NCBI GenBank assembly: GCA_947095585.1
Contig: OX352763.1
Coordinates: 99,799,908 to 99,863,907 of the forward strand
Reading direction: 5' to 3'
DNA length: 64,000 nucleotides
Origin: Nephrocerus scutellatus
Lineage: Eukaryota > Arthropoda > Insecta > Diptera > Pipunculidae
Position numbers and translations under genes: made by a program. The notes under the pieces are model-generated. The model did no database searches. It saw only the letters and a program-made list of their open reading frames with translations, and was not told the origin of the DNA. Of this stretch, positions 23,743 through 34,892 are shown one piece after another; within the stretch, counting starts at the first letter, position 1; each line of letters begins with the position of its first letter.

Positions 23743-24391
23743 CTTAAATGATGAGCAGATACTTAAACTAATCTTTATATTGTCACATGCATACGATTTA
23801 TTACTTCAATCAGATATTACATATCACCACAATTTCTGAATAATACTTTCGAGACCGAAAAGCAAGTTTGTTTGGCAAAAAACATAATTCCGTAAGGAAA
23901 AAGATTGTAGTTAACCTTTTCTATTAAATTATTCTTTAAGTTTCAGTTACCGACCTGCAAGAAACTGCTTAAAGTATTGCGCACTTGTAAAATGCATGAA
24001 ATTAATCTAATCCCTTCCTTCCTGCTACTATTTGCTAACTACATCGTACCACTAGTAAGTTTCTATTAGCTTTTAGTTTTCTGTTGGTAGCTGCAACTGG
24101 TGTAATCTTGCTATTTTGCTCGCTTCATCAGCTGAACTCTGTCGAAGTCACTGCCTTCGTCTCTGCGTTTGCCACTGTCAATATGTCTTTGGACGCCACT
24201 ATTAATGCATCTGTGGAATTTCTCTCCTCTTATGGTAGAAGTTCATAGAGTCATATATAGATATATCGATTCGTCGCCGCCAACGAATTTCGTCATCCCT
24301 TTTAAATAATCGTGCCATCACTACAAACAGAAACATGGTCAGTGGGAAGGGCTAATTGACCATCAACTCCAGAAGTCGTTTGAATCATAAA
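23743..24391. other. no gene recognised
   Basis: No coding region or repeat identified. Confidence 0.4.
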
Positions 24392-24472
24392 ATATACACG
24401 CACAACACAAGTGGTCGCGAGAAGCTAGTCCTTGGACCGCAACGGTTTGTCGCGCCGATTATTATATTAAGA
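24392..24472 (+). mobile_element. tRNA-derived SINE, 3-prime fragment
   Basis: Only the last 80 bp: CACAACACAAGTGGTCGCG, AGAAGCTAGTCCTTGGACCG, TTTGTCGCGCCGATTATT. It lies about 200 bp from the RTE-like copy. Confidence 0.75.
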
Positions 24473-24666
24473 GTCCCAACAAAATCAATTCTTTCTTGTA
24501 AAACCCCTTAGAATACTGATGTGTTGATACAATTACATCCAATTACAGTGGATCAAAAGTATTATAATGTTAATTAATGCTGATAGATGATAATGACAAT
24601 AATGAGTAACATGGCAAAATAGTTTCGGAATATTATAGATAGCAAAATTTGTAAAGCTCCCATATT

Positions 24667-24677
24667 CAAAATTAACC
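24667..24677. repeat. left target-site duplication of RTE-like LINE
   Basis: CAAAATTAACC is repeated at 26384-26394. Confidence 0.75.
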
Positions 24678-26383
24678 TTCATAATCATCATCATCATATT
24701 TGGCTCTACAACCGGTGTCCGGTTCTGGCCTACCGCAAAACATCTCTCCACCGGTCACGATTTCGAGCCGATGTCCTCCAGTTTGGCATCCCTTAACTAT
24801 GGGCGTCCTGGTCTATGCCATCCTTCCAGCGTAGGCTTGGGCGGCCTCGCTGTCGTGTTCCATAAATCCTACCGCAAACGGCTTTCCGAGCAGGATCATC
24901 TTCGCTCATGCGAACTAGGTGTCCTGCCCACCGGAGCCTACCGAGCTTAATTCTCTTCTCGATGTTGATATCGCGGTAACGCTCTTAGATCTCATTTTTA
25001 TAGAGTCTCCAAAATCGTTCTAGCTCACATACGGGGCCAACAATTCTCCGTAAGACTTTTCTCTCGAACGCGGCTAAGAGGTCAGAAAGCTTTTTGCTAA
25101 GCACACAAGTCTCGCATCCATATGTAAGTCTTGGTATGACCATTGTCTTATATACCAGCAACTTGGATGGTATGGTTAAATTCTTGGATTTTAAGAGCTT
25201 TGACCGACTATAGTAGGCTGCTTTGTTATCTTTAAGCAACCATGCGCGTATTTCCGGTTCCATCCTGCTATCGGCTGTTACAGTTGACCCGAGATAGTTA
25301 AAGGATTGCACTACTTCAAATTGGCGCTCTACTATTTTAATTTCGGGACCAAATAAACTAATTGGATCTTCAACTCGCAGACGTGGCCACCATGTACTTT
25401 GTCTTGCCTGTCATTTATATGCAGCACCAGATTTCGTGCTGCCTGTTCGGTCTGGATTAAAGCTTCCTGTACAGCTCTTAGGTTTGAACCAACGATGTCA
25501 ATATCGACTGCATAAGCCAGTATCTGAATGGACTTATAGCGGATTGTTCCGATCGTCTCGGACATTTTCTCCAACGCCAGGTTGAAGAGGACGCAGAGGC
25601 CAGTCCATCCCCTTGTCGGAACATGTTATAGATGTTGAATGGGCTTGATAGTGATCAAGATATTTTTACTTGGCTTATAACGTTAGTCATGGTCAACCTA
25701 CATAGTTGAATCAGTTTAATTGGGATGCTGAATTCTCTCATGGCTTTATAAAGTTCTACTCTGGCTATGCTATCATAGGCGGCTTTAAAGTCTATAAAAA
25801 GATGGTGCAGTGAGTTTTGAAACTCTAGACATTTTTCCTTCACCTGCCTAAGTATGTCCTATAGCTTTACCGTAGTTGGTTCTGGTCTCCTGGTCTATCA
25901 ACACGTGGTCTATCTGGTTGCGAGTGGCTCCATCCGGAGATTTCCAGCTGGCTTTGCGGATACTTTTACGCGCAAATAGCTGTAATATATGTCATATTCT
26001 GATTTTTGTGTGACACCGCATCTCCTGAATTGATGTTATGTCAGCATTATATTTGGACATTCTTGACTGGAGCATACGTTCCATGAGAAGATTCTTAAAT
26101 TGCTTTGCCGTTTTCGTTGCCGTGGTCGTCGTCGTTCATCAGTGTATCCGATGCTGATTTGGGGTTCCGTAATATGGTTTTTTTACGGGCGAGGTTATTG
26201 GCCTCGCGCCAAACTTACTTCGAAGGGATTAGCCCGATCATTTCGCTTTTCCTCTACTGGAGGAAAATTACTAGCGGCCACCACGTGGAGGTTTGATCGC
26301 ACTTCCACCAGTCAGAGATACTTGCGGCCACATGCATTTCTGAAGCATTCTGTGTCATTCGCCCTACTCTGCTGATGGCTGAC
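24678..26383 (-). mobile_element. RTE-like LINE with both ends, internally deleted
   Basis: Read on the minus strand: 5-prime leader (GGTCAGCCATCAGC, later GACCACGGCAACGAAAACGG), a short endonuclease start (SIQEM), then a jump to its end (RKASWKSPDGATRNQIDHVL). Next come RT motifs LHHLFIDFKAAYDSIARVEL (motif A) and a degraded catalytic box YAVDIDIV (family YADDIDI), then the thumb/connection (FNYLGSTVTADSRMEPEI, LTYGCETCVLSKKLSDLL, AFERKVLRRI). A roughly 300-bp 3-prime UTR follows, ending in GCCAAATATGATGATGATG. The 11-bp TSD proves these are the element ends; at 1.7 kb it is about half the usual RTE length because of internal deletions. Confidence 0.88.
24985..25311 (-). pseudogene. RTE-like RT connection/C-terminal domain
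   Basis: A 108-codon frame with the family signatures SFNYLGSTVTADSRMEPEIR, YKTMVIPRLTYGCET and VLSKKLSDLLAAFERKVLRR. It is the best-preserved part of this copy. The catalytic box lies upstream in another frame segment (25332-25574), where the second residue of the double Asp is lost. Confidence 0.85.
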
Positions 26384-26394
26384 CAAAATTAACC
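26384..26394. repeat. right target-site duplication of RTE-like LINE
   Basis: Second copy of CAAAATTAACC, directly after the 5-prime end of the element. Confidence 0.75.
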
Positions 26395-26814
26395 ATCGGA
26401 GAATTTTAATAGTACCATAGCAATGCATTGTCACTGAGAATACATAATTGCGTACAATTTTAACTCAATTGGACAACAGGTTTGTGGTAAACGGACAAAG
26501 CAAGTTTAATGACAGCTTTTCAAAAATAAACAAAGAGTAGTTGGTAGGGAAAAGCATAAAGCATCAAGCACGTGCTCTTTCCACCATAGCTCCATAATAA
26601 TCTTTCCACACAACCTCACCCTTATCTTGGCTTTAGATGCTGTGGTGCACCGTGTGCTCATATGACAGTTTTGACGTGACAACGTCTCACTCCAAGGTTT
26701 AAGGGGGTACATGTTCAAAAACTCAAATTTTAAATGTCACTATTTAACAGATGTTAAGTTACGTTTTTTAATATCCAATGGGATTTGGTCATGAGGAACT
26801 AGAGTTTTTTAACA
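26395..26814. other. no gene recognised
   Basis: No supported gene. The 70-codon minus frame at 26506-26718 has no known motif. Confidence 0.4.
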
Positions 26815-27317
26815 AAGCAATTTATCAAGCGATACGCATGAAATTCGGAATGTAGGACTAATATGTGACTATAGGACTTGTTCCTATGGAAATTCTGGAA
26901 TATGATCATTATTGTCTGGAATTTCTGGAATAAAGCAATTTCTCAAGCGATTCGCATGAAATTCGGAATGTAGGACTAAGATGCGACTATAAAGGCTAAA
27001 CTATAATGCAATTTTGCCCCCTTACGTTAAAGTCAAAATCCGATGAAATGCTTTCCAAAGATTCTAAAGTTTCTCATCCGACCAAAATGTAGTTTTGTCA
27101 CCTCGACGAAATAACATATGACATCTGTCAAGTTTTCTTAAGAAAATGCGTTCGCCAGCGCACATCTAATCGATTGGCAAAGTAACGAAAGTATTGCGAA
27201 CGCGATTCTCAAGCGATTGAAATGAAATTCGGAATGCAGGACTTCTTCCTATGGGAATTCTGGAGTATGATCATTATGGTCTGGAATTTCGGGAACTAAG
27301 CAATTTCTCAAGCGACT
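26815..27317 (+). repeat. direct repeats of about 118 bp
   Basis: The words AGCAATTTCTCAAGCGATTC, GCATGAAATTCGGAATGTAG and CTATGGAAATTCTGGAATAT recur in order at about 26815, 26934 and 27205, with a partial fourth start at 27298. The first two units are tandem; the third is separated by about 200 bp of other sequence. No coding frame. It may be a local satellite or part of an unknown element. Confidence 0.7.
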
Positions 27318-30300
27318 CGTGCCTTTTAATTTAATCGTAATATTGGCCACAACGTCAAAGAATTTCACTCCGACCGCGCGTAAAGATTACACACAAATAT
27401 TTTTTTAACAGCTCTTACTTCTCCTACTACTATCGACGCAACTGCATTACTATGTTTGTGCAGTGATATGATATATTTAATATGTACCCACCTCACAATA
27501 AATTGTTATGAACATTTAAATCAGCTTATAAATTATTTATTCGTTGTATGTGATGTGATTGATAATCATATATGTGGTTCCAATAACATACAATCAAGCA
27601 GAGCAGAACGAAACAAACATATGCAGTAGTAGGCTGCGGTCAAGAATTCAGCCGCTGCGCAGTTTATGCTGCATGTTGGTCAAAAATTCACTTTTCAGCC
27701 AATGCATTAAAGAAAAATCGGCTGTGCAGTTTACGCAGCTACTTAAAATGGGATGCAAATAGCAAAATGTAAATGTCAAATTGTCGCCCTACAAGCAGAC
27801 TACGTAAGTAGGTTCAAAATATAGCTGCAATTTTCATTTTCTATCAGTGCTCTGCTCTGCTCTTTCTATCAACATTGCGTAAATGATACAGTGCTCTGTG
27901 AGAGAGAAAAAAAATACAAATTTTGTTGCTGCTATTTCGTTTTCTTTTGGCTTATCTTATCCTTAGTCATGTATACAAGTAAGTTCGATTGCTGGTTTGA
28001 TTTTTTAATATCAAGAAGGCGTACCGTACTTGAAAATTTGAGAATCGCCTAGAGAAGACTATATTTAGAAATTTTCATTTCAGTGTTGTTTGGCATTTTG
28101 TGCACAAAAGTTTGAATGGTTTCTGCATTTTTTAATTATTATTAAAAGTATTACAGTAATTTATTTTTTGTTATTTACATTAAACAATATTTCCTTGTAT
28201 TGCATATATTAGCTTTAATATATTTAAGTAATAATCTTCTACAAAAAATCATTTTAAACACAGATTTTTTTTATATAAAAATGAAGCTAAATTTAACATT
28301 ATAAAAATGCCAGTCTCTCAGTCGAAGAAGAAATGTTCGATCGTAAGTTGGATGTCTGCCACTGAACAATGAATCCACCATCGACCATTGAGTCAACCAT
28401 CAAATATCATACATGGCATTAAGCATCGGTTCAAAATAACTATTCGATCATTTACAGAAATAAGAGAACAATGCAAAAGAAATTTAATGAGAAATAATTG
28501 GCCGGCATGTTTGAAAGCGACATTCTTACCATTTCGAAGCATGGGCAGCACTTCTCACCACTTTTCTCTTCTAATTTAATTTAAAACTACTCAAATTTTT
28601 TATGAGTTGAAACCAAAAGCTGCAATACTGTGTTTGGGCAGTAATATGCAATATGCAGCAACTACACAGTTAGTGAAAAAAAATTTCATAATGATTTGCC
28701 AAACAATACTGAGTAGAAATGCCACTTTGAGCTGTCAAAACAACTGTCATAAAATAAAACGACATCTATCGGAAAAACAAACCTCCCAAAAAAACACCCA
28801 TTATAATGTGATGTGATGATGATGTATGTGATGAGCTACGGTGCAAGTTGTAGGACTTGTATTTAGTATAGAAAATTTTTTTAATATATACGTCCGTGTT
28901 TATGTCCCACAGGCAACAAGATCTTTGTTTTCTCTTCTTTCGTCCCGGACAGACGTTGTCACGCTCAAAACCCACGGCCGTGTCCTCGACACAGCCTACC
29001 CTACCTACCCTGCTCTTTTTTTTGTATTAGAATTAATTGATGATGCAATTCGATTGGACGATTGATTCCGCACCATAACGCACCCGTGTTTTTTTTTTCA
29101 ACAAACGCCGCCCCTCTTGTGCTAGTATGTAATTTCAATTGGAAACTGAAAAAGGACAAAGGACACTAACCATCGACCAATAATCCACAACCACCAACGA
29201 CCAACCATGTCCTATTTCCCATTTGACAATTTTATGCAACATAAATTTTTACAAGGATTTACATTTTATTTCTGTTATTATTGTTGTTGTTTCCTTATAA
29301 ATTTTTCTGTAAAATATTCCAAAGCAATTTCGTGTTCTATTGCTTTTTGATTTCAAATTTGAGTAAACGATCAGTTCGAATGACAACATAAATAGTACGC
29401 TACGCAGTAGAATACACTTCGCTTGTGAGCAGGAAAAGGTCCTTAATGCCCATTTGTTGTTTTATTATACCGCTCCTTAATAAGGCCATATTCTCATTGA
29501 ATGAATGGTGATTTTCAGGTACATTGAATCGATTTATCTGGGATGTTTTCCGCAATGCGATGAGGGTGAAGAATTTAAAATTTCTAGTTTGAGCGGAACA
29601 GGATGTTATAAATATAAAATACGGCATGTGTATATATGAGGCTATCAATTACAAGGGAGTATTAGTATTCGACGATTGACAATAGATGTTAAAGTTGGGC
29701 GAGCGATAGGTCGGCACTAAATTTCCGCTTTCTTCCGTAACCTTTTCAAATTCCAAACTCCCCCCCACTCGAATTCAACGCAATCGCTTTAATTCTTAAT
29801 ACCACTTTGGTTAGTGCTTTAGATACATAAAAACTTACACATATATATGATATAAAAAGTACGAATGCCGAAATAATTGAAAATTGCATCGGTAGAAATA
29901 AATTTTCGGAGTCATTCGTGGAATTTTTCACTAGAAATAAAAGGCGGTCGTCTGGTGAACGAAGAGAGGTATATGGAAAGGGTTGAGGGTAGTGTTGTTG
30001 CCTTTTTTCGTCAGCTTTTGTTTTGTTTTTCTTTTAGTGTTGTCATCAGTTGTGGTTCTGCATTCCAAAAAGTCTGCGCTACAAATTCATTTAACCCCAT
30101 AGGACAGTTCAACGCATCGCCTTTGTTGAAATAATTTTTAAAGTCCTTCTTTGTGGACCCGCGATGGGAGTGCTATAATTTGCATCATATATCATCATAT
30201 ATTTGATAAAAGCTCAGCTACTGTTCTACTGATGGGCGAAATAGGGTGTTTGGATCAGCATAAAATTCCGGTGCAACGGACAACATTAAAGCAACGAACT

Positions 30301-30640
30301 ACACCTTTGCTGAACTTGTGTCTACAGCGAAAAACACCGTTGGAATCGCTACATAGGGGATAATGTCAAACAAAGAATTACGTTGGAAGTCACTACTCTG
30401 AACGGAATATAAACAATTTTCATTCTTTGGACCTTTACTTTTAACCGAATCGTTCTAATGTATGAGCTGAGTTCTTTTTGGTAATCTCTGTCGAAACTTA
30501 AATGTCGGATCAATTGTTGATATTTCTGGAATGAAACCATACTGTTCCAGGCCAATAACGACTTAGCGAATGGGGCTTTTGCGCTCGGAAACTCCGCCCC
30601 AGGTCTTACTTTCTCTTTTTGATCAAATTATTTCAGTTAT
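27318..30640. other. no gene recognised
   Basis: Long AT-rich stretch with only chance frames of up to about 85 codons. No element motif seen. It could be intron or intergenic DNA of a host gene. Confidence 0.4.
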
Positions 30641-30644
30641 TATG

Positions 30645-30830
30645 GCGGTCTATCAGCACATGGTCTCTCTAGTTGAGAGTGATACCATAAGAAGTTATCC
30701 AACTGGCTTTGTGGATATTCTTGCGCGCCATTGTTATTAGGGTTCTTGTGTAAACTATATGGATATCAAAGTATAGCCTGAATACTGGCTCCAGTCTAGA
30801 ATGATTTTCACATTACATTGAAGGTAGGCG
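30645..30830 (-). mobile_element. RTE-like LINE endonuclease fragment
   Basis: The minus strand reads RKNIHKASWITSYGIT, a stop, then RDHVLIDRPP. This matches the KATWVSPDGATRSQIDHVLI segment of the endonuclease in the copies at 24.7 and 52.1 kb. Only about 50 codons remain. Confidence 0.6.
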
Positions 30831-31399
30831 ATGGAGTATATTACATATTGCTTTATACTGATATTTAAGATTTCAGGCGTTATTCACGAATCTTTTTCTT
30901 GGTGAATTATTTTTGAACCAATATTGTTTTGTAAGTTCTTCTTACTAGAAAGTATGTTGTTTTAATTTTTCTTATAGACAGCTTCCCCTTTCCAATAGAA
31001 TCACGAAATGCATGCTTCCAGTTAATTTTCCGGTCGAGACATTTTTTTCCATTAACAAGAAGCGCCTCCTTTTTTGGAACAAGTGAAACAAAACAAATGA
31101 ATCGAACTTATTTCAAATATCATTTTCTTGTTGTTAGTTTAATATTTCCACCAATTTTTTAGCGGGAATATAATCATCTTTGGTAAAGACGGCCGCGTTC
31201 TCGCACCATGTTGATAACGCTAAACTCAAACCCACTAACTTTTGGTAATGATTTGTATTCTTTTCCTTCAATTTGGGTTGTTGTGAAAAAAAGTTCATGA
31301 CCAATACCATTAAGAAGGGGTTAAATGCATTTATAAGAAATTTTGATTAATGGAAGTAGTGCTGAAGCTAAGGTGCAACGGGTTCGCGAGTACCTGTCA
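30831..31399. other. no gene recognised
   Basis: AT-rich; nothing recognised. Confidence 0.4.
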
Positions 31400-32765
31400 G
31401 AAACGAGATCCCAATAGCGGTTCCGCCACTGGCAAGGACGTCGCTCTGTAACAAAAGTTCCCACTAGGGGTTCTGCCACTGTTAAGGACTTCGCTCCGTA
31501 ACAAAATGGCACCCAACGTGGGGCCCGATCAAACAGTGGCACTAACCAGTGACTCCAGCTATCCAGAAACTTCTTTTCGGCGAGCTCTATCGCAGGAGGG
31601 TGATAGAGAAGAGCCAAAGTGCGTAGAGTTATCTGGTTGTGCTTATAAAAAACCTGGCAAAATCAGACTGTGCTTAGACTCATGAAAAGTTAGTGCAACA
31701 AGGAAGAAAGACGCGTACTCGTTGCCCCACATAGAAGGATTGTTGAGCCGCCTACGCGACACTTGGTTCATTTTGGGGATATAACTGAAAGATGTCTAGA
31801 GAGAAAACAGCTTTCACAGTCCCTGAGCGGCAACTGTATCAATTTACACTAATGCCATTTATCCTTTGCAACGCTGCCCAGAGAATGTGTCGGCTTATGG
31901 ACAAGGTGATACCGTCAAGGCTCAAAGGCAATGTTTTTGTATACCTTGAATATATCCTTGTCTTCGAAAGCCACATGGGTTTGTTAGACGACGTCGCGGG
32001 ATGTCTTCATAAGACTGGTTTAACCATTAACTTTAAGGAAATTAAATACCTGGGATAGATTTTGGGTGACCCGGCAAAAGTAGCGACAATGAAGCAAATT
32101 CCAGTTCTGCGGACTCCAAAACAACTTAGACGGTATCCCGGGGTGACCGGATATACCGCAGGTTCATCCCACACTTTTAAAGTATGACTGTTCCAATGAC
32201 AGAATTCCTGAAAAAAGGTAAAGACTTCACAATGAAGGACGAGGTAGTTAAAGCATTTGATGAGCTTAAAGAGATCTTGACAACTACTGCACCAATCTTG
32301 ACTAACCCTAATTTTACAAGACACCTTTACATCTAATATGATGCGTCTACGACTGGGGTTGGTAGCGTCCTCTTCCAAATTGACTCAGAAGGTAGAGAGA
32401 GGCCAATAGCTTACATTTCAGAAAAGTTAAATTCGGCACAAAGAAACTACAGCGTCACGGAGCTGGAATGTTATGAAGCAGAAGTTCCGTGCCTACATCG
32501 AACTGCTACCCTTCTCGATAATCACAGACCATTCTAGTTTGAAGTGGTTTATGTCGCAAGGGGACCTGTCTGATCGTTTGGCTAGATTGAGCCTGAAGCT
32601 ATAAGCATTCACAATTGACCACAGGAAAGAAACACAAAATGTTGTTTCTGGCGCTCTCTCCCGTGTTCACATGGGGGAACTCACATCAGCTGTGAACCTA
32701 ATAGACTTTGACCTGCAACGCACAAATATACCGGGACGTAATAACTGTCTGCTTAGTTCTTGAAC
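31400..32765 (+). mobile_element. Ty3/Gypsy-like LTR retrotransposon, pol fragment with leader remnant
   Basis: From about 31640 the frames read a Gypsy-type reverse transcriptase: KPGKIRLCLDS, KKDAYSLPHIEGLLSRL, LYQFTLMPFILCNAAQRM, then VFVYLEYILVFESHMGLLDD, where the family's YLDD box is lost and a few residues are deleted. The connection follows (TPKQLRRY), then RNase H ([40 protein letters not shown]) and the RKETQNVV..ALSRVH end. Several stops and frameshifts are present. gag, protease, integrase and LTRs are not seen. Upstream, TGGCACCCAACGTGGGG at 31507-31523 resembles a primer-binding-site region; if so, leader and RT are joined by a large deletion. Confidence 0.85.
31404..31525 (+). 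repeat. 60-bp imperfect tandem duplication in Gypsy leader
   Basis: Two adjacent copies share TTC.GCCACTG, then AAGGAC, then TCGCTC.GTAACAAAA. The second copy runs straight into the possible primer-binding site. Confidence 0.6.
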
Positions 32766-33375
32766 TCATTTGTGTTTCTTCTTTTAATTCGTAGCTTTTG
32801 GCTTTGTAATGTTTGCTCAAACATCAAGCATTTTGCCCTTAAGTGAATATTAATGATAACAAAGCTTTACTGAACCCTTTGCGCGAATTTTTTAACAAAT
32901 GTTGGTTGCTCGTTACACCTTTAACTCTAAAAGAAGGTAATGTCAACTTGTACTATAAAGGTAAGCCGAGTTTAAACTTCCACGCAAGTACCCTTAATGT
33001 ATCCTTTAGAATTGCGTTTGTAGAATTATTTTTCGGCTAAAAGTTTCAATGATATGTTTTTCAAAAATTCGCTGCTATCCGGTACATCCTAAATATGCTA
33101 AATATTAAATGCAAGGCAGTCAAGTTCTAAGGATTTAGTGATTAACTTTTTGATGGAAGGATAAATGCCTTTGTACACGCATAGATAACTCTATTACTAA
33201 TATGTACACAGTCATTTAAGTGAGGCACATACACACAGCTTGCTTACTTCATGGCACCTTCTCTAATTTCAACGCAGGGAAGCCATCGGTCGGATTAAAG
33301 TGAGCTTAATTTAAAGTTAAGATGAAATATTTAAGCTTCATTGAGTACTGCATGGAAAATGTTTTTGCGTTTTAG
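32766..33375. other. no gene recognised
   Basis: No element or gene motif. GTTTTTGCGTTTTAG at its right end is a plausible splice acceptor for the next feature. Confidence 0.4.
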
Positions 33376-33573
33376 CCAAAGCGCAACATGTCGATGCCGT
33401 CATCATCAACGAAGAGGAAGTTCAAATCGAAAAGTACACGCACCAGTCCGGGTACCACATACTTTACAGAGCTGTTGATGCTGCTGGTGTTTGCAATCCC
33501 TATAACTTTGGAAACTAGCACCGAAGAATCATATACAGATGAGCAAATGCAAACACACACACACACGCATCTG
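33376..33573 (+). CDS. candidate host exon with signal-peptide-like start, unknown protein
   Basis: A splice-like acceptor (TTTTTGCGTTTTAG) precedes the exon, ATG is at 33388, and a donor CTG then GTAAAC lies at 33574. The product of about 62 residues starts with a basic Ser/Thr/Lys-rich stretch (STKRKFKSKSTRTS). A hydrophobic segment of about 13 residues (LLMLLVFAIPITL) and an acidic segment (ETSTEESYTDEQ) follow, as in an N-terminal signal peptide of a secreted or membrane protein. The last residues come from an AC microsatellite, which is a warning sign. It shows no transposon similarity. The phase at the donor (0) fits the candidate exon at 33862. Confidence 0.3.
33554..33568. repeat. AC microsatellite
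   Basis: About seven AC units. It is read as Thr-His repeats in the candidate exon frame. Confidence 0.8.
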
Positions 33574-33861
33574 GTAAACCAAAATGTATGACTAAATCAA
33601 CACCGTGCACCATTTGGCAGGAACGTCAGTCAAACAGTCGGGGAGCCATCCAGCCAGATACAGCCAGCCAAACCACAGAGATACAACAGCGATATGCAAG
33701 CATCTGGATCCGATATCTAACCAAATTCATATATACAACGTTCACATCGTTCGTTTTAAAATCGGAAATCTATGAAGCATTGAATCCTGCCATTTAACAG
33801 ATTTCCTGTTATTCAATATTGCGAATATGTCTGTGTGCTGTGATTTGATGTGAAGTTGTAG

Positions 33862-33984
33862 TCGGATTCCAATGCAGCATCTGTGCCTGACTACTGCCTA
33901 CGCCTAGTCGAGAAATCATCAGGATATCTCGATTTAAAATGTATCGACATCAGCAATGAAGCAGCATTTAGGGAACGACGAGAG
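33862..33984 (+). CDS. candidate host exon, unknown Cys-containing protein
   Basis: Between GTTGTAG (acceptor-like, poor pyrimidine tract) and GAG then GTAATC (donor-like), one frame is open for exactly 41 codons. It reads SDSNAASVPDYCLRL, VEKSSGYLDLKCIDISNEAA, FRERRE. Composition and codon use look like real protein, and the two Cys sit in a CLRL..GYLDLKC setting like the cap regions of some extracellular proteins. The phase is 0 at both ends and compatible with the exon at 33376-33573 across a 288-bp intron. I do not recognise the family. Confidence 0.3.
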
Positions 33985-34892
33985 GTAATCAGCTCAAGCA
34001 AACATCACGGCACCGGCGGTGTCTGACGCATAGAATTCTATCCAGTTCATTGCGAGTGTGACTAGGCCTGCCTGGAAGGAACTGTTGTGCACTCCCATAC
34101 TGCATATCGCTTTTGTGTGGTGTCAGGACATATGTGTGATATGTTTGCACTTAACATTTTGGCATTGACAAAACATCGGTTAACCTTAAATTGATGGCTT
34201 TTGTTTGCATTTCAAAATTCCTATCAGCACAACCAGACACGAAAGAGAGACGCCTGATGAACAAACATCACACATTGGGAAGATGCCCTCGATGTTGCTT
34301 TAATTGGCTAGCAGGGAGAATAGTAAGTGTGAGCAATCTCAACTTTCATTCTCATTAACCACGCACCTGTGAGTGTTAGCCAGGTCGGGCGGTTGGCCTG
34401 AAAACAAAGATGACTTGTCCAATGGTTCAATTGATCAGGAATAGGTTGAACATGAGACGACGTTGTTTTCGCTCTTGTTATACAAATCCCAATTGTACTC
34501 TAATTGCTTTAAGGGTAAATCGAAAGTGATCATTCTGTATATGAATGAATTTTACATACTTTTTAAAAAACATATTGAAATTGAAGATTAGATAAGCAAC
34601 GGAAACTTTTAATTTTTGCAGCTCAAAGGAAAATGTTCCATAATTGCCAACGTTTTTTATTTTTTTCTTAATAACAATTAATGTGATATCTAAATATCCT
34701 AAATAACTTTATTACAGGCTACAGAGAGGTCTCCAAAACAGACGGATGAATAAGTCCAAAAAATAATTCTGAAAATATGAAAAATCGTTATCAAAATATT
34801 ATAAGACATAGCATGGAGCAAATGTGTTACCTCCAACAGATGTAGATAGATGGGCGGAGTAGAGGATTATAAATTTACCAGCATGTAGCGTT
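33985..34892. other. no gene recognised
   Basis: 33985-34400 has higher GC than the surroundings and could be intron or untranslated sequence of the candidate gene just upstream. No frame is supported. Confidence 0.35.
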
